A stretch of DNA of 39,865 nucleotides from Clostridiaceae bacterium. GTDB lineage: Bacteria; Bacillota; Clostridia; Christensenellales; CAG-917. Within the stretch, counting starts at the first letter, position 1. Each line of letters opens with the position of its first letter. Made by a program: the position numbers and the translations under genes. Below the pieces are notes generated by a model. It did no database searches and was not told the DNA's origin. It saw nothing but the letters and a program-made list of their open reading frames with translations. The stretch lies in the NCBI GenBank assembly GCA_031289315.1, contig JAITPR010000052.1, positions 1 through 39,865 of the forward strand. Reading direction: 5' to 3'. This document shows positions 14,631 through 21,222 of this stretch, piece by piece.

Positions 14631-14955
14631 ACGCGCACGGCAACAAAATTACATAAGGGGGGCTTCGCATAAACGCGAACTCCTATCCGGTTTTATCGTA
14701 TATTTACGGTTTTTACCGCCGTTGTATCGCATTTAGGGGGAGTTTCGCATAAACGCGAAAGCCTACACGGGTTTTACCGTATAGTTAACGGTTCCCTATC
14801 GCAAAAAAAGTTTTGTTTCGCGCCGCTGTTTCTGTAAGGCTTTACGCAGAATGGGAGTGTACAATCCTCTATGACGACTTGCTGCCTAAGAAAATCTTTT
14901 GTCACCGAGAACTGTCCACACCCCGCAGAATCTTAACGGGAGGTAAAACGCATTG
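14631..14955. other. Spacer between thiN and spoVM: direct repeat and element A
   Basis: Two copies of about 57 bp share CTTCGCATAAACGCGAA (first copy) or TTTCGCATAAACGCGAA (second copy) followed by a CCTA-CGG-TTTTA-CGTATA pattern (about 14656-14711 and 14737-14793). An element A copy (14853-14924) follows. No coding sequence is seen before spoVM. Confidence 0.6.
14853..14924 (-). repeat. Element A, complete copy, reverse orientation
   Basis: GGGAGTGTACAATCCTC and TATGACGACTTGCTGCC form the left half. AAAATCTTTTGTCACCG and AGAACTGTCCACACCCC form the right half. It ends 13 bp before the spoVM Shine-Dalgarno site. Confidence 0.85.
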
Positions 14956-15051
14956 TTGAAAATCGTTTGTATAAATCCGCCAAGGATTATAAAAAGCGTT
15001 TTGAAATTGTTCCGCAGACGCGACCGCAATCGCGAACCGGGTATAAAGTAG
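14956..15051 (+). CDS. spoVM: Stage V sporulation protein M (SpoVM), TTG start
   Basis: This is a 31-codon gene that is easy to miss. SpoVM is a very short amphipathic helix that recognises the convex forespore membrane and recruits the spore-coat ATPase SpoIVA. The peptide begins (TTG read as Met)-'KIVCINPPRIIKSVLKLF' and ends in an Arg-rich tail. This matches the SpoVM pattern (start M-K, hydrophobic residues, Pro at position 9, basic amphipathic helix; the B. subtilis protein is 26 residues). Its place between thiN and rpmB is exactly that of spoVM in B. subtilis. GGGAGG lies at 14938-14943, 12 nt before the TTG at 14956 and 9 nt before an in-frame TTG at 14953, so the real start could be either. 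Assignment rests on position and pattern. Confidence 0.75.
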   Translation: MKIVCINPPRIIKSVLKLFRRRDRNREPGIK

Positions 15052-15160
15052 ATTTATTTCTTGCATGCGCACTTAGATACGGGCGGCATGCACATTTAAC
15101 TGTATCTCTCTGCTCCTTGTCAATACAGAAAAAATTTTCCGTCAACTTCCGATTTTTTTG

Positions 15161-15189
15161 TTGCGTAAAATACGGAATGATGTTATAAT
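15161..15189 (+). promoter_or_regulatory. Promoter of rpmB
   Basis: TTGCGT (15161-15166) and TATAAT (15184-15189) are separated by 17 bp. The start would lie near 15196, about 30 nt before the rpmB ATG. Confidence 0.7.
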
Positions 15190-15225
15190 CTGTACGCTAT
15201 AGAAATAAGAGAGGTGAAAAAACCT

Positions 15226-15417
15226 ATGTCAAGAGTATGTGTGATCTGCGAAAAGGGTCAGGCGACTGGTAATAAGGTCAGCCACAGCCATCGCAAAACT
15301 AGAAGAACTTGGGGGGCGAACGTCCACATGGTTACTTTTAAAAATCCCGACAACACTGTTGAGAGGGGCTATGTTTGCACGCGTTGCATGAGAAGCGGTA
15401 AAATCAACCGTATATAA
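15226..15417 (+). CDS. rpmB: 50S ribosomal protein L28
   Basis: The product has 63 residues and belongs to the large ribosomal subunit. It starts 'MSRVCVICEKGQATGNKVSH' and carries two Cys pairs, 'CVIC' and 'CTRC', which make it the zinc-binding (C+) form of L28. 'SHRKTRRTW' is the characteristic basic stretch. The ATG at 15226 follows GAGAGGTG; the longer frame starting at 15214 includes the ribosome binding site itself. The gene has its own promoter and sits between spoVM and the asp23-like gene, as in B. subtilis. Confidence 0.96.
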   Translation: MSRVCVICEKGQATGNKVSHSHRKTRRTWGANVHMVTFKNPDNTVERGYVCTRCMRSGKINRI

Positions 15418-15559
15418 ACTAAGAGCGCGGTTGACTTTTTGCGGCTTTTTGCATGTTTTAAATGCGGAAGCGGTTTAAGCGTTTGGCGCTTGCGGGGCTT
15501 CTCCGTTTAAGCGGAAGCAGTTCCTCCGTCGTGTAGTACAATTTATGTTACCCAAAATC

Positions 15560-15585
15560 AAAACCTCCCTACACGGGAGGTTTTC
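15560..15585. terminator. Terminator after rpmB
   Basis: AAAACCTCCC pairs with GGGAGGTTTT around a TACAC loop. The stem ends in A on the left and T on the right, so it can work in both directions. Confidence 0.65.
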
Positions 15586-15627
15586 ACGTTCACGGAAGGC
15601 CTAGCACACTTAAGTTTACAGACGGAA

Positions 15628-15753
15628 GTAACTAAAATACCGAAAGAGAGAGGATTTACACTGAATAAATTTAAAAACGCGGGTGACGCTAAGGATATAA
15701 TCCTGCGTCAACCGCGTTTTTCAAGTGATCAGGGTCAAGCGTCTTGGCGTGTG
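15628..15753 (-). repeat. Dispersed element B, copy 3 (reverse orientation)
   Basis: GTAACTAAAATACCG, GAGAGAGGATTTACACTG, AATAAATTTAAAAACGCGG and the central hairpin (15673-15721) are followed by CAAGTGATCAGGGTCAAGCG. The left arm of the hairpin has one mismatch (CGGGTGAC). The outer hairpin of other copies is lost. Confidence 0.8.
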
Positions 15754-16060
15754 ATTTTGAACCTCACAAAGTTTTAAAGCAGTTATTTCTTGCGCATGCA
15801 AGAAATAACTCTACTAAATGTCTGCAAAGGGCACCGGGGGAGTCTGCTAGTAATATTGCGCCGGAGAGGCTTTTATAATAAGCCGTGCAGCTAAAATGTG
15901 TTAAAAATTCAACATAAACGGGAAAAATTCGTTAGTTGCGGAAAAAAAATGAAAATTTATCCATTTATTTCGTTTATATCCTTGCAAGTTTGCATATTTT
16001 GGTGTAAGATAACATTGCCTTGTTATAGCCGTGCATATGTTTACACGATGTGCGCAATAA

Positions 16061-16134
16061 TCGGGTAGGGATAATTTGCGGTGACAAAAGATTTTTTTAA
16101 CCGGCAAGTCATCACCGATAGGTGTCGACACCCT
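16061..16134 (+). repeat. Element A, complete copy
   Basis: GGGTAGGGATAATTTGCGGT, GACAAAAGATTTTTTTAACC, GGCAAGTCATCACCG and GGTGTCGACACCCT follow the order of the consensus. The right end carries its own small palindrome (GGTGTCGACACC). A false open frame starts inside this element at 16081. Confidence 0.8.
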
Positions 16135-16217
16135 AATAATCTAGCGATAAAAACCGCGTCTTACGGCATTTCCGTGACGGCGCTAAAACTCCTAAAAACA
16201 TATACGTTTTGGGAAAA

Positions 16218-16293
16218 AGAGGGGAAACCTCGGGTTGTGAGCGCGCGTCCCCTCTCCGATTGTTCCCGCAAGCCACTTCTTTGGTGTTGCGGG
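16218..16293 (+). promoter_or_regulatory. Two stem-loops in the leader of the asp23-like gene
   Basis: AGAGGGGA (16218-16225) pairs with TCCCCTCT (16248-16255). CCCGCAA (16265-16271) pairs with TTGCGGG (16287-16293), with further pairing inside. They lie 40-110 nt before the start codon. A regulatory role is only a possibility; I match them to no known family. Confidence 0.4.
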
Positions 16294-16333
16294 GTATTGC
16301 TAGCGCGTAAAACCTTTGCTTGACGGAGCCTAA

Positions 16334-16684
16334 ATGTCGCTGGTAACCTCGAATATTTTCGGTAAGATTTCGATTTCGGACGAAGCCGTCGCTATTGCGG
16401 CAAGTCAAGCGGCAAGCGAATGCTACGGCGTCGCTGAGCTTGTTTCTAGACGGCTTTCGGATAGCTTTACGGAGCTTCTTAACCGCAAAGCCCCCGGAAA
16501 GGGCGTGAAAGTCCACACGATTGAAAACCTTATATACATTGACGTTTACGTTACATTGATATTAGGCGTGAACGTTGAAGCCGTTAAAAGCTCAATTGAA
16601 AGTACCGTTCGCTACAGCGTGGGGACATTTACAGGTATGCGCGTGCAGCGCGTAGGCGTAAATGTGGTCGGTATCAAGGTTTAA
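16334..16684 (+). CDS. Asp23/Gls24 family envelope-stress protein
   Basis: The product has 116 residues, the usual size of the small Asp23/Gls24 proteins (YloU in B. subtilis). The family pattern is clear: 'GKISISDEAVAIAASQAASECYGVAEL' can be split into the first strand and helix, followed by 'IYIDVYVTLILGVNVEAV' and the ending 'VGVNVVGIKV'. These proteins associate with the membrane and respond to envelope or alkaline stress; the exact role is unknown. GGAG precedes the ATG. It stands before fakA, the conserved neighbour in Firmicutes, but is separated from it by an unusually long spacer of 462 bp. Confidence 0.9.
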   Translation: MSLVTSNIFGKISISDEAVAIAASQAASECYGVAELVSRRLSDSFTELLNRKAPGKGVKVHTIENLIYIDVYVTLILGVNVEAVKSSIESTVRYSVGTFTGMRVQRVGVNVVGIKV

Positions 16685-17146
16685 ATTTAAGAATTAGGGT
16701 ACGGACAATCCTCGGTGACGACTTGCTGTACCCAATAATTAGTGTACAATTTGTGTTATGCTAGTGGGCGCCAAAAGGCGTTTGTGTATACCAAGCCATA
16801 CGGAAGCTTTAGGCGGAAAATAAACTTTTAGGTTTAGGTTTAAAGTTATCTTGTAGCGTAGAGGACGGCAACCCCGCGCGTTTTTTAAAAACGTGCGGAG
16901 GGATTGGGTGCTAAATGCGCCCTAAAGCCGTTCGAGAGCCGACGGTTTTCCTTGCATTATGCGGGAAAAAGCGTGTTTCGCGGTTAACGCGTCCGCGCGA
17001 ACCCGGCTTCTTGCGGGAGTGGACTTATCCCCCTCAACCGAAGTAAATGTCAAAAGCCGCGCGTGGCGGAGGAATTTTCCCCTTGCCGCCGGCGGAAAAA
17101 GACGTTTGACTACAGACCGATTAACGGCATAAAGCCGGTTCATATA
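16685..17146 (+). other. 462-bp spacer between the asp23-like gene and fakA with strong RNA-type structure
   Basis: In most Firmicutes these two genes nearly touch. Here the spacer carries a half element A (16696-16733) and then several stems. CCGCGCGTTTTT pairs with AAAAACGTGCGG (about 16875-16900). GGGTGC pairs with GCGCCC around TAAAT (about 16906-16922). CCGT and ACGG bracket the next loop, and GGCGCC faces GGCG near 16770. A GGCAACC and a GGTGCTAA are present, which recall S-box RNAs, but the rest of that consensus is missing. A possible promoter is TTGCTG with TACAAT (about 16723-16750). It may encode a structured leader or a small RNA of unknown type. Confidence 0.4.
16696..16733 (-). 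repeat. Element A, left half only
   Basis: AGGGTACGGACAATCCTCGG, then TGACGACTTGCTG, match the reverse-oriented left half. The right half is missing. Confidence 0.65.
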
Positions 17147-18817
17147 ATGACGGAATTAAACGGACAAATATTACTTGACATGTTAGACGGAGGCTTGCGC
17201 GGTCTTTCTTATCATAGGAAGCTCGTGGACGCTTTAAACGTGTTCCCCGTTCCCGACGGCGATACGGGTACTAACATGACGCTTACCCTTAAAAGCGCGG
17301 TTGCAGAGGCGCATACCGCGGACGTTTCGACGATTGCCGACGTTGCGTTAAAGTTTTCTAAGGGTGCGTTAAAGGGGGCGCGCGGCAACTCCGGCGTCAT
17401 ACTTTCGCAGATAATTAAGGGCTTTGCAGTGGCGTTTGTCGGCAAAGAAACCGCTACCTCGCACGACTTTGCGGAGGGCATGAGAAAGGGCACGGAAATT
17501 GCCTATGCCGCTGTTACAAGACCTAAAGAAGGCACCATTTTAACCGTTATACGCGTCATGGCGGAAGCCGCCACCGAAGTAACTAAGAAAAAATCCTCTG
17601 AAATCGACATAATAAAGCTATTTGACGAGATTCTTGCCGCGGGTGAAGAGGCGTTGCGTCTTACTCCGGAACAGCTTCCCGTTTTAAAAAGCGCCGGCGT
17701 TGTGGATGCCGGCGGAAAGGGGCTTTTGTCGGTGTTCGAGGGCTTCCGCACCATACTTATCGGCGGCGAAATGCCGGAGGGCGAAGCCGACGAGGAACAG
17801 GAAGCGGAACACGAAAACGAGCAGCCGGATTTGGATGCGTTCTCAGATGAACACGATTTAGAGAATATAAAGTTTGCATATTGCACTGAATTTTTCATAA
17901 TTAACCTAAATAAAGCGACGACTACCGACGACGTAGACCAGTTCAGAGAGGCATTAATGAACATAGGTGACTGCGTTTTAGTGATAGGCGATTTGCAGCT
18001 TGTCAAGGTTCACGTGCATACCAACGAGCCGGACAAGGCTTTCAGATACGCCCTGCAAATGGGTGAGCTGTCCGGTGTAAAGGTGGAAAATATGCTGGAG
18101 CAGAACCGTGCGCTAAAGGCGCGCGCGGAGGAAAAACGGCAAGAGGCGCTGTCACAGAGAAAGGACAACGCGCTTATAGCCATTTGCGCCGGCTCCGGGT
18201 TTGAGATGATTTTTAAGGATTTGGGCGTGGACGAGGTGATAGAGGGCGGTCAGACCATGAACCCCAGCGTCTTTGATATTTTGAACGCGGTTAACCGTGT
18301 CAACGCAAACCGCGTTTACGTTTTCCCCAACAATAGCAATATTATTTTAGCCGCAAACCAAGTCAAGGACCTCACCAAAACGGAGGTCGTTGTGGTGCCG
18401 ACTAAAAATGTACCGCAGGGCATAACGTCCGTGCTTGCCTTCATGTCGGAGAGCGGCGCGGAGGAAAATCTCAAAAACATGGAGGAGGCAAACGCCCGCG
18501 TAAAGACGGGTCAGGTCACCCACGCCGTGAAAAACACGCGTATGAACGGCTTTTCCATAAAAGAAGGCGATATAATCGGGCTTAACGACAAGGTAATCGT
18601 GGCAAAAAGCCACGACCTAGACGAAACCGTCATTGAAACCGTGCAAGCCGTCGCGGCGGAGGATTCCCAGCTTGTTACGCTTTACTACGGTGAGGACGTA
18701 AAGGAAGAGGAAGCCGAAGCGCTTACCGTTAAGCTTACGGAAAGATTCCCGTCGCTTGAGGTGTTGGCGTATCCCGGCGGACAGCCGCATTATTACTACC
18801 TTTTTGCCATAGAGTGA
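17147..18817 (+). CDS. fakA: Fatty acid kinase catalytic subunit (DhaK/DhaL-type, YloV)
   Basis: The product has 556 residues. FakA phosphorylates fatty acids bound to FakB (DegV-family) proteins so they can enter phospholipid synthesis. The N-terminal DhaL-type nucleotide-binding domain has 'DALNVFPVPDGDTGTNM' (Asp37 and Asp39 bind Mg-ATP) and 'GARGNSGVILSQ' near 96. A middle domain and a C-terminal DegV-like domain ('GGQTMNPSVFDILNAV', 'VFPNNSNIILAANQ') follow. A Glu-rich linker lies near 230-260. I chose the ATG at 17147 because homologues begin about 28 residues before 'DALNVFP'; the frame is open to 17063. No fakB is in this window. recG begins 14 nt after its stop, so the two are co-transcribed. 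Confidence 0.92.
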   Translation: MTELNGQILLDMLDGGLRGLSYHRKLVDALNVFPVPDGDTGTNMTLTLKSAVAEAHTADVSTIADVALKFSKGALKGARGNSGVILSQIIKGFAVAFVGKETATSHDFAEGMRKGTEIAYAAVTRPKEGTILTVIRVMAEAATEVTKKKSSEIDIIKLFDEILAAGEEALRLTPEQLPVLKSAGVVDAGGKGLLSVFEGFRTILIGGEMPEGEADEEQEAEHENEQPDLDAFSDEHDLENIKFAYCTEFFIINLNKATTTDDVDQFREALMNIGDCVLVIGDLQLVKVHVHTNEPDKAFRYALQMGELSGVKVENMLEQNRALKARAEEKRQEALSQRKDNALIAICAGSGFEMIFKDLGVDEVIEGGQTMNPSVFDILNAVNRVNANRVYVFPNNSNIILAANQVKDLTKTEVVVVPTKNVPQGITSVLAFMSESGAEENLKNMEEANARVKTGQVTHAVKNTRMNGFSIKEGDIIGLNDKVIVAKSHDLDETVIETVQAVAAEDSQLVTLYYGEDVKEEEAEALTVKLTERFPSLEVLAYPGGQPHYYYLFAIE

Positions 18818-18831
18818 TTTTATAAAAAGCT

Positions 18832-20850
18832 ATGCCGTTGTTGTTGGAAAATTTAAAAGGCGTCGGTCCCGCTACGCTTGCCAAACTGTCTAAGCTCGGT
18901 ATAACCGACATAAACGGTTTACTCAACTTTTTACCCAAAGCCTACGTGGATTTGAAATCTCCGGGGAGCCTTGACGGCGTTTCCCTAGGAGATTTTGTTT
19001 TTTTAAAAGCCACTGTCAAGGGCGTGCCTCACGTAAAACGTATCAAGCGGCTAACGGTGCTTACCTTCGATGCGGAGTGCGTTGGCAAGCGCCTTAAGGT
19101 CATTTATTTTAATCAGCCTTATTTTTCAAATAAACTTGCAGATGGCGTTGAGTATTGTTTTTTAGGAAAGGCTACAATTGTCGGCGGCACCGTCGAATTG
19201 ATAAATCCGGTTTTTGAATGCGCGGACGCTTTAAAGCGCTTAAAGGGCGTTTACACGGTGTATCCGTTGCGCGGAATACTGGGGCAAAGCGTGTTCAAGG
19301 GTATCATGTTGGAGGCGGTTAAGGTCTACGACGGCGGCTTAGCGGACGACGCGCTCTCCATGGTAGGCTTGCCGAAATTAAAGGAAAGCTACGCTCTAGC
19401 GCATTTTCCGAACACGGTGGACGAGGTGGAAGCCGCCCATAGAGGGCTAGCCGTACGCGCTACGGCGGGCTTTATAACCGCGTTCAGGCTGTCCAAAGGA
19501 GAGGCGGAGGGACGGGCGTTTTTCTATAATTTTCTTGATGATATGCGGGGAAAATTTATAGCCGCGTCCGGTTTTACGCTTACGCCCTCTCAAGAGGCGG
19601 CTATCGACGACATAGTTCGCGATTTAAGCGGAGATACCTATATGAACCGCATTTTGGCGGGCGACGTAGGCTCCGGCAAGACCGTAATCGCGTTTTTTGC
19701 GGCGTACGCGGCGGCGGTTGCTGGAGGGCAAGCCGCGCTTATGGCGCCGACGGAAATCCTTGCGCGCCAACACTACGCGAAGGCGTATCCGCTGTTCAAG
19801 CAGTTCGGCTTTGAAACCGCGTTGTTAACCGCGTCGCAATCGGCTTCGGAAAGGCGGCTGACGTTGGCGCTTCTTCGGTCCGGGGCGGTGGATTTTGCCG
19901 TAGGCACGCACGCGCTGTTTCAAGAGGATGTGGAATTTAAAAGCCTTGCATTGGCGATTGCCGACGAACAACACCGCTTCGGCGTAGCCGAAAAACGCGC
20001 GCTTGAGGGCAAGGGAGGCGCCGTAGACACGTTGGTATTGAGCGCTACGCCCATACCGCGCGCGCTCACGTTGATTCTCTACGATGATTTGGGGCTGTCT
20101 AAATTGGAGGCGCGCCTGTCCCGTTCCGACGTGACCACGCGTATAGTTCCGGATTCTAAGCTGGACGGAATGTTTAAATTTATAGCTGACGGCGCAAGGT
20201 GCGGCGCGCAAGCCTTCATAGTTTGTCCGCGCATAAGCGACAGCGAGGGTATGGATTTGTATTCCGCCGAAACCTTGTACAAGGAGGCTAAAAGCGGCGT
20301 TTTTAAGGGCATAAACGTCGGGCTGTTGCACGGACGCATGAGCGCGCAAGAAAAAGCCGAAATCATGGAAAGCTTTGCGTGCGGTGAAATAAAGGTACTC
20401 GTTGCCACGACGGTGGTGGAGGTGGGTATCGACGTTAAAGGTGCTACGTCGATAGCCGTACTCAACGCGGAACGGTTCGGGCTTGCGTCGCTGCACCAAC
20501 TGCGCGGCAGAGTGGGACGGGGCGGCGGCGAAGCGTTTTGTTTCCTGCATACCAAAAATCCGTCCGCCGAAACCTTGGCGCGGCTGCAGGTGCTTAAAAA
20601 CAACAATGACGGCTTCACCATTGCCGAACTGGATTTTGATTTGCGCGGCGGGGGCGACTTTTTGGGGCTTAATCAGAGCGGCGACGGTGATACCGGTCGC
20701 TATTCCGTATGCATTACCCGCGAAATAGTGAGCGTGGCAAAGGTCGCCGCGGATAAGCTGATGAACGATAAGGCGGCGCTTAAGCTGTTCATCGCATCCG
20801 CAGAGTACGCGGGCTACGCGGACCGAATGAAAAAAATCAGTATCAGTTGA
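18832..20850 (+). CDS. recG: ATP-dependent DNA helicase RecG
   Basis: The product has 672 residues, the usual RecG length, and regresses stalled replication forks and moves Holliday junctions. The N-terminal wedge/OB domain begins 'LENLKGVGPATLAKL' and includes 'LTFDAECVGKRLKVIYFNQPYF'. The motor follows with Walker A 'AGDVGSGKT' near 276, 'LMAPTEILARQHY' (motif Ia), 'DEQHRFGV' (motif II) near 378, 'LSATPIPRAL' (motif III), 'TTVVEVGIDV' (motif V) and 'QLRGRVGRG' (motif VI). The C-terminal TRG region includes 'DLRGGGDFLG'. The gene is complete. Confidence 0.97.
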   Translation: MPLLLENLKGVGPATLAKLSKLGITDINGLLNFLPKAYVDLKSPGSLDGVSLGDFVFLKATVKGVPHVKRIKRLTVLTFDAECVGKRLKVIYFNQPYFSNKLADGVEYCFLGKATIVGGTVELINPVFECADALKRLKGVYTVYPLRGILGQSVFKGIMLEAVKVYDGGLADDALSMVGLPKLKESYALAHFPNTVDEVEAAHRGLAVRATAGFITAFRLSKGEAEGRAFFYNFLDDMRGKFIAASGFTLTPSQEAAIDDIVRDLSGDTYMNRILAGDVGSGKTVIAFFAAYAAAVAGGQAALMAPTEILARQHYAKAYPLFKQFGFETALLTASQSASERRLTLALLRSGAVDFAVGTHALFQEDVEFKSLALAIADEQHRFGVAEKRALEGKGGAVDTLVLSATPIPRALTLILYDDLGLSKLEARLSRSDVTTRIVPDSKLDGMFKFIADGARCGAQAFIVCPRISDSEGMDLYSAETLYKEAKSGVFKGINVGLLHGRMSAQEKAEIMESFACGEIKVLVATTVVEVGIDVKGATSIAVLNAERFGLASLHQLRGRVGRGGGEAFCFLHTKNPSAETLARLQVLKNNNDGFTIAELDFDLRGGGDFLGLNQSGDGDTGRYSVCITREIVSVAKVAADKLMNDKAALKLFIASAEYAGYADRMKKISIS

Positions 20851-20968
20851 GAATTTGGATTGAGAACTAAGCCATCGACATCACGGAAGATGGAAAAATT
20901 ACAAATTTTCGGCATGTTGAAAAATTTTTACAACCGTCCGCGCAACATTATAAATCACCCGTGAAATT

Positions 20969-21133
20969 TTATAAGTCATCCGCATCTTGAACGGGGCGTC
21001 CTTTGTCTGCGGGCTTGCCGGTATACGCGCCGTTTCCGTCGAATTTGCTGATGTTTCCCGCCGCTTCCAAAACCTCGGCAAGCTTGTTTTTCTTATCGGT
21101 TTTTATCTGTTTAGGCAGTTTTTTTCTTGTCAT
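20969..21133 (-). CDS. Small conserved-looking protein, 54 residues
   Basis: A short gene on the minus strand between recG and the ABC-F gene. The ATG at 21133 follows CGGAGTGG at normal spacing. The peptide starts 'MTRKKLPKQIKTDKKNKLAE', continues with a short helix 'VLEAAGNISKF', then 'GAYTGKPADKGRPVQ' and ends in an acidic 'DADDL'. The Lys-rich start and acidic end, codon use like that of its neighbours and a good ribosome binding site argue that it is real. Function is unknown; similar tiny soluble proteins are common in gut Clostridia, though I cannot confirm a match here. It faces away from the ABC-F gene, so the two may share a control region. Confidence 0.65.
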   Translation of the reverse strand: MTRKKLPKQIKTDKKNKLAEVLEAAGNISKFDGNGAYTGKPADKGRPVQDADDL

Positions 21134-21148
21134 TTTCCACTCCGTTAG

Positions 21149-21177
21149 TTGTATTATTCAACTTACTGTGCTATTAT
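21149..21177 (+). promoter_or_regulatory. Promoter of the ABC-F gene
   Basis: TTGTAT (21149-21154) and TATTAT (21172-21177) are separated by 17 bp. The start would lie near 21184, about 40 nt before the ATG. This is short for the attenuator leader often seen before resistance ABC-F genes. Confidence 0.55.
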
Positions 21178-21222
21178 GAATGCAATCGGTCGTAATGATA
21201 CGGCTTTTGGTAAAGGAATAAA

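Larger units (their letters stand above)
15418..16333. other. 916-bp region without a gene: terminator, element B, hairpins, element A
   Basis: From left to right there is a trace of the element B core (AGCGCGGTTGAC, about 15424), a terminator (15560-15585) and element B copy 3 (15628-15753). A perfect hairpin AGTTATTTCTTGC with its complement follows at about 15780-15809, then element A (16061-16134) and two hairpins in the leader of the asp23-like gene. A related palindrome, CTTGCATGCGCAAGAAA, recurs at about 28606-28622. No open frame here looks real. Confidence 0.6.

Noticed and set aside
14967..15188. A 73-residue open frame upstream of rpmB
   Set aside because: It overlaps the spoVM candidate in another frame, lacks a ribosome binding site at its start and crosses the rpmB promoter.
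16081..16323. An 80-residue open frame before the asp23-like gene
   Set aside because: It starts inside an element A copy and runs through two stem-loops; its composition is not protein-like.
16840..16960. SAM (S-box) riboswitch, suggested by GGCAACC and GGTGCTAA in the right order
   Set aside because: The other fixed parts (the GGTGGAGGGA-CTGGCCC stretch, GATGAAACCC before GGCAACC, and the closing P1 arm) are missing, and the downstream gene is fakA, not a methionine or SAM gene.
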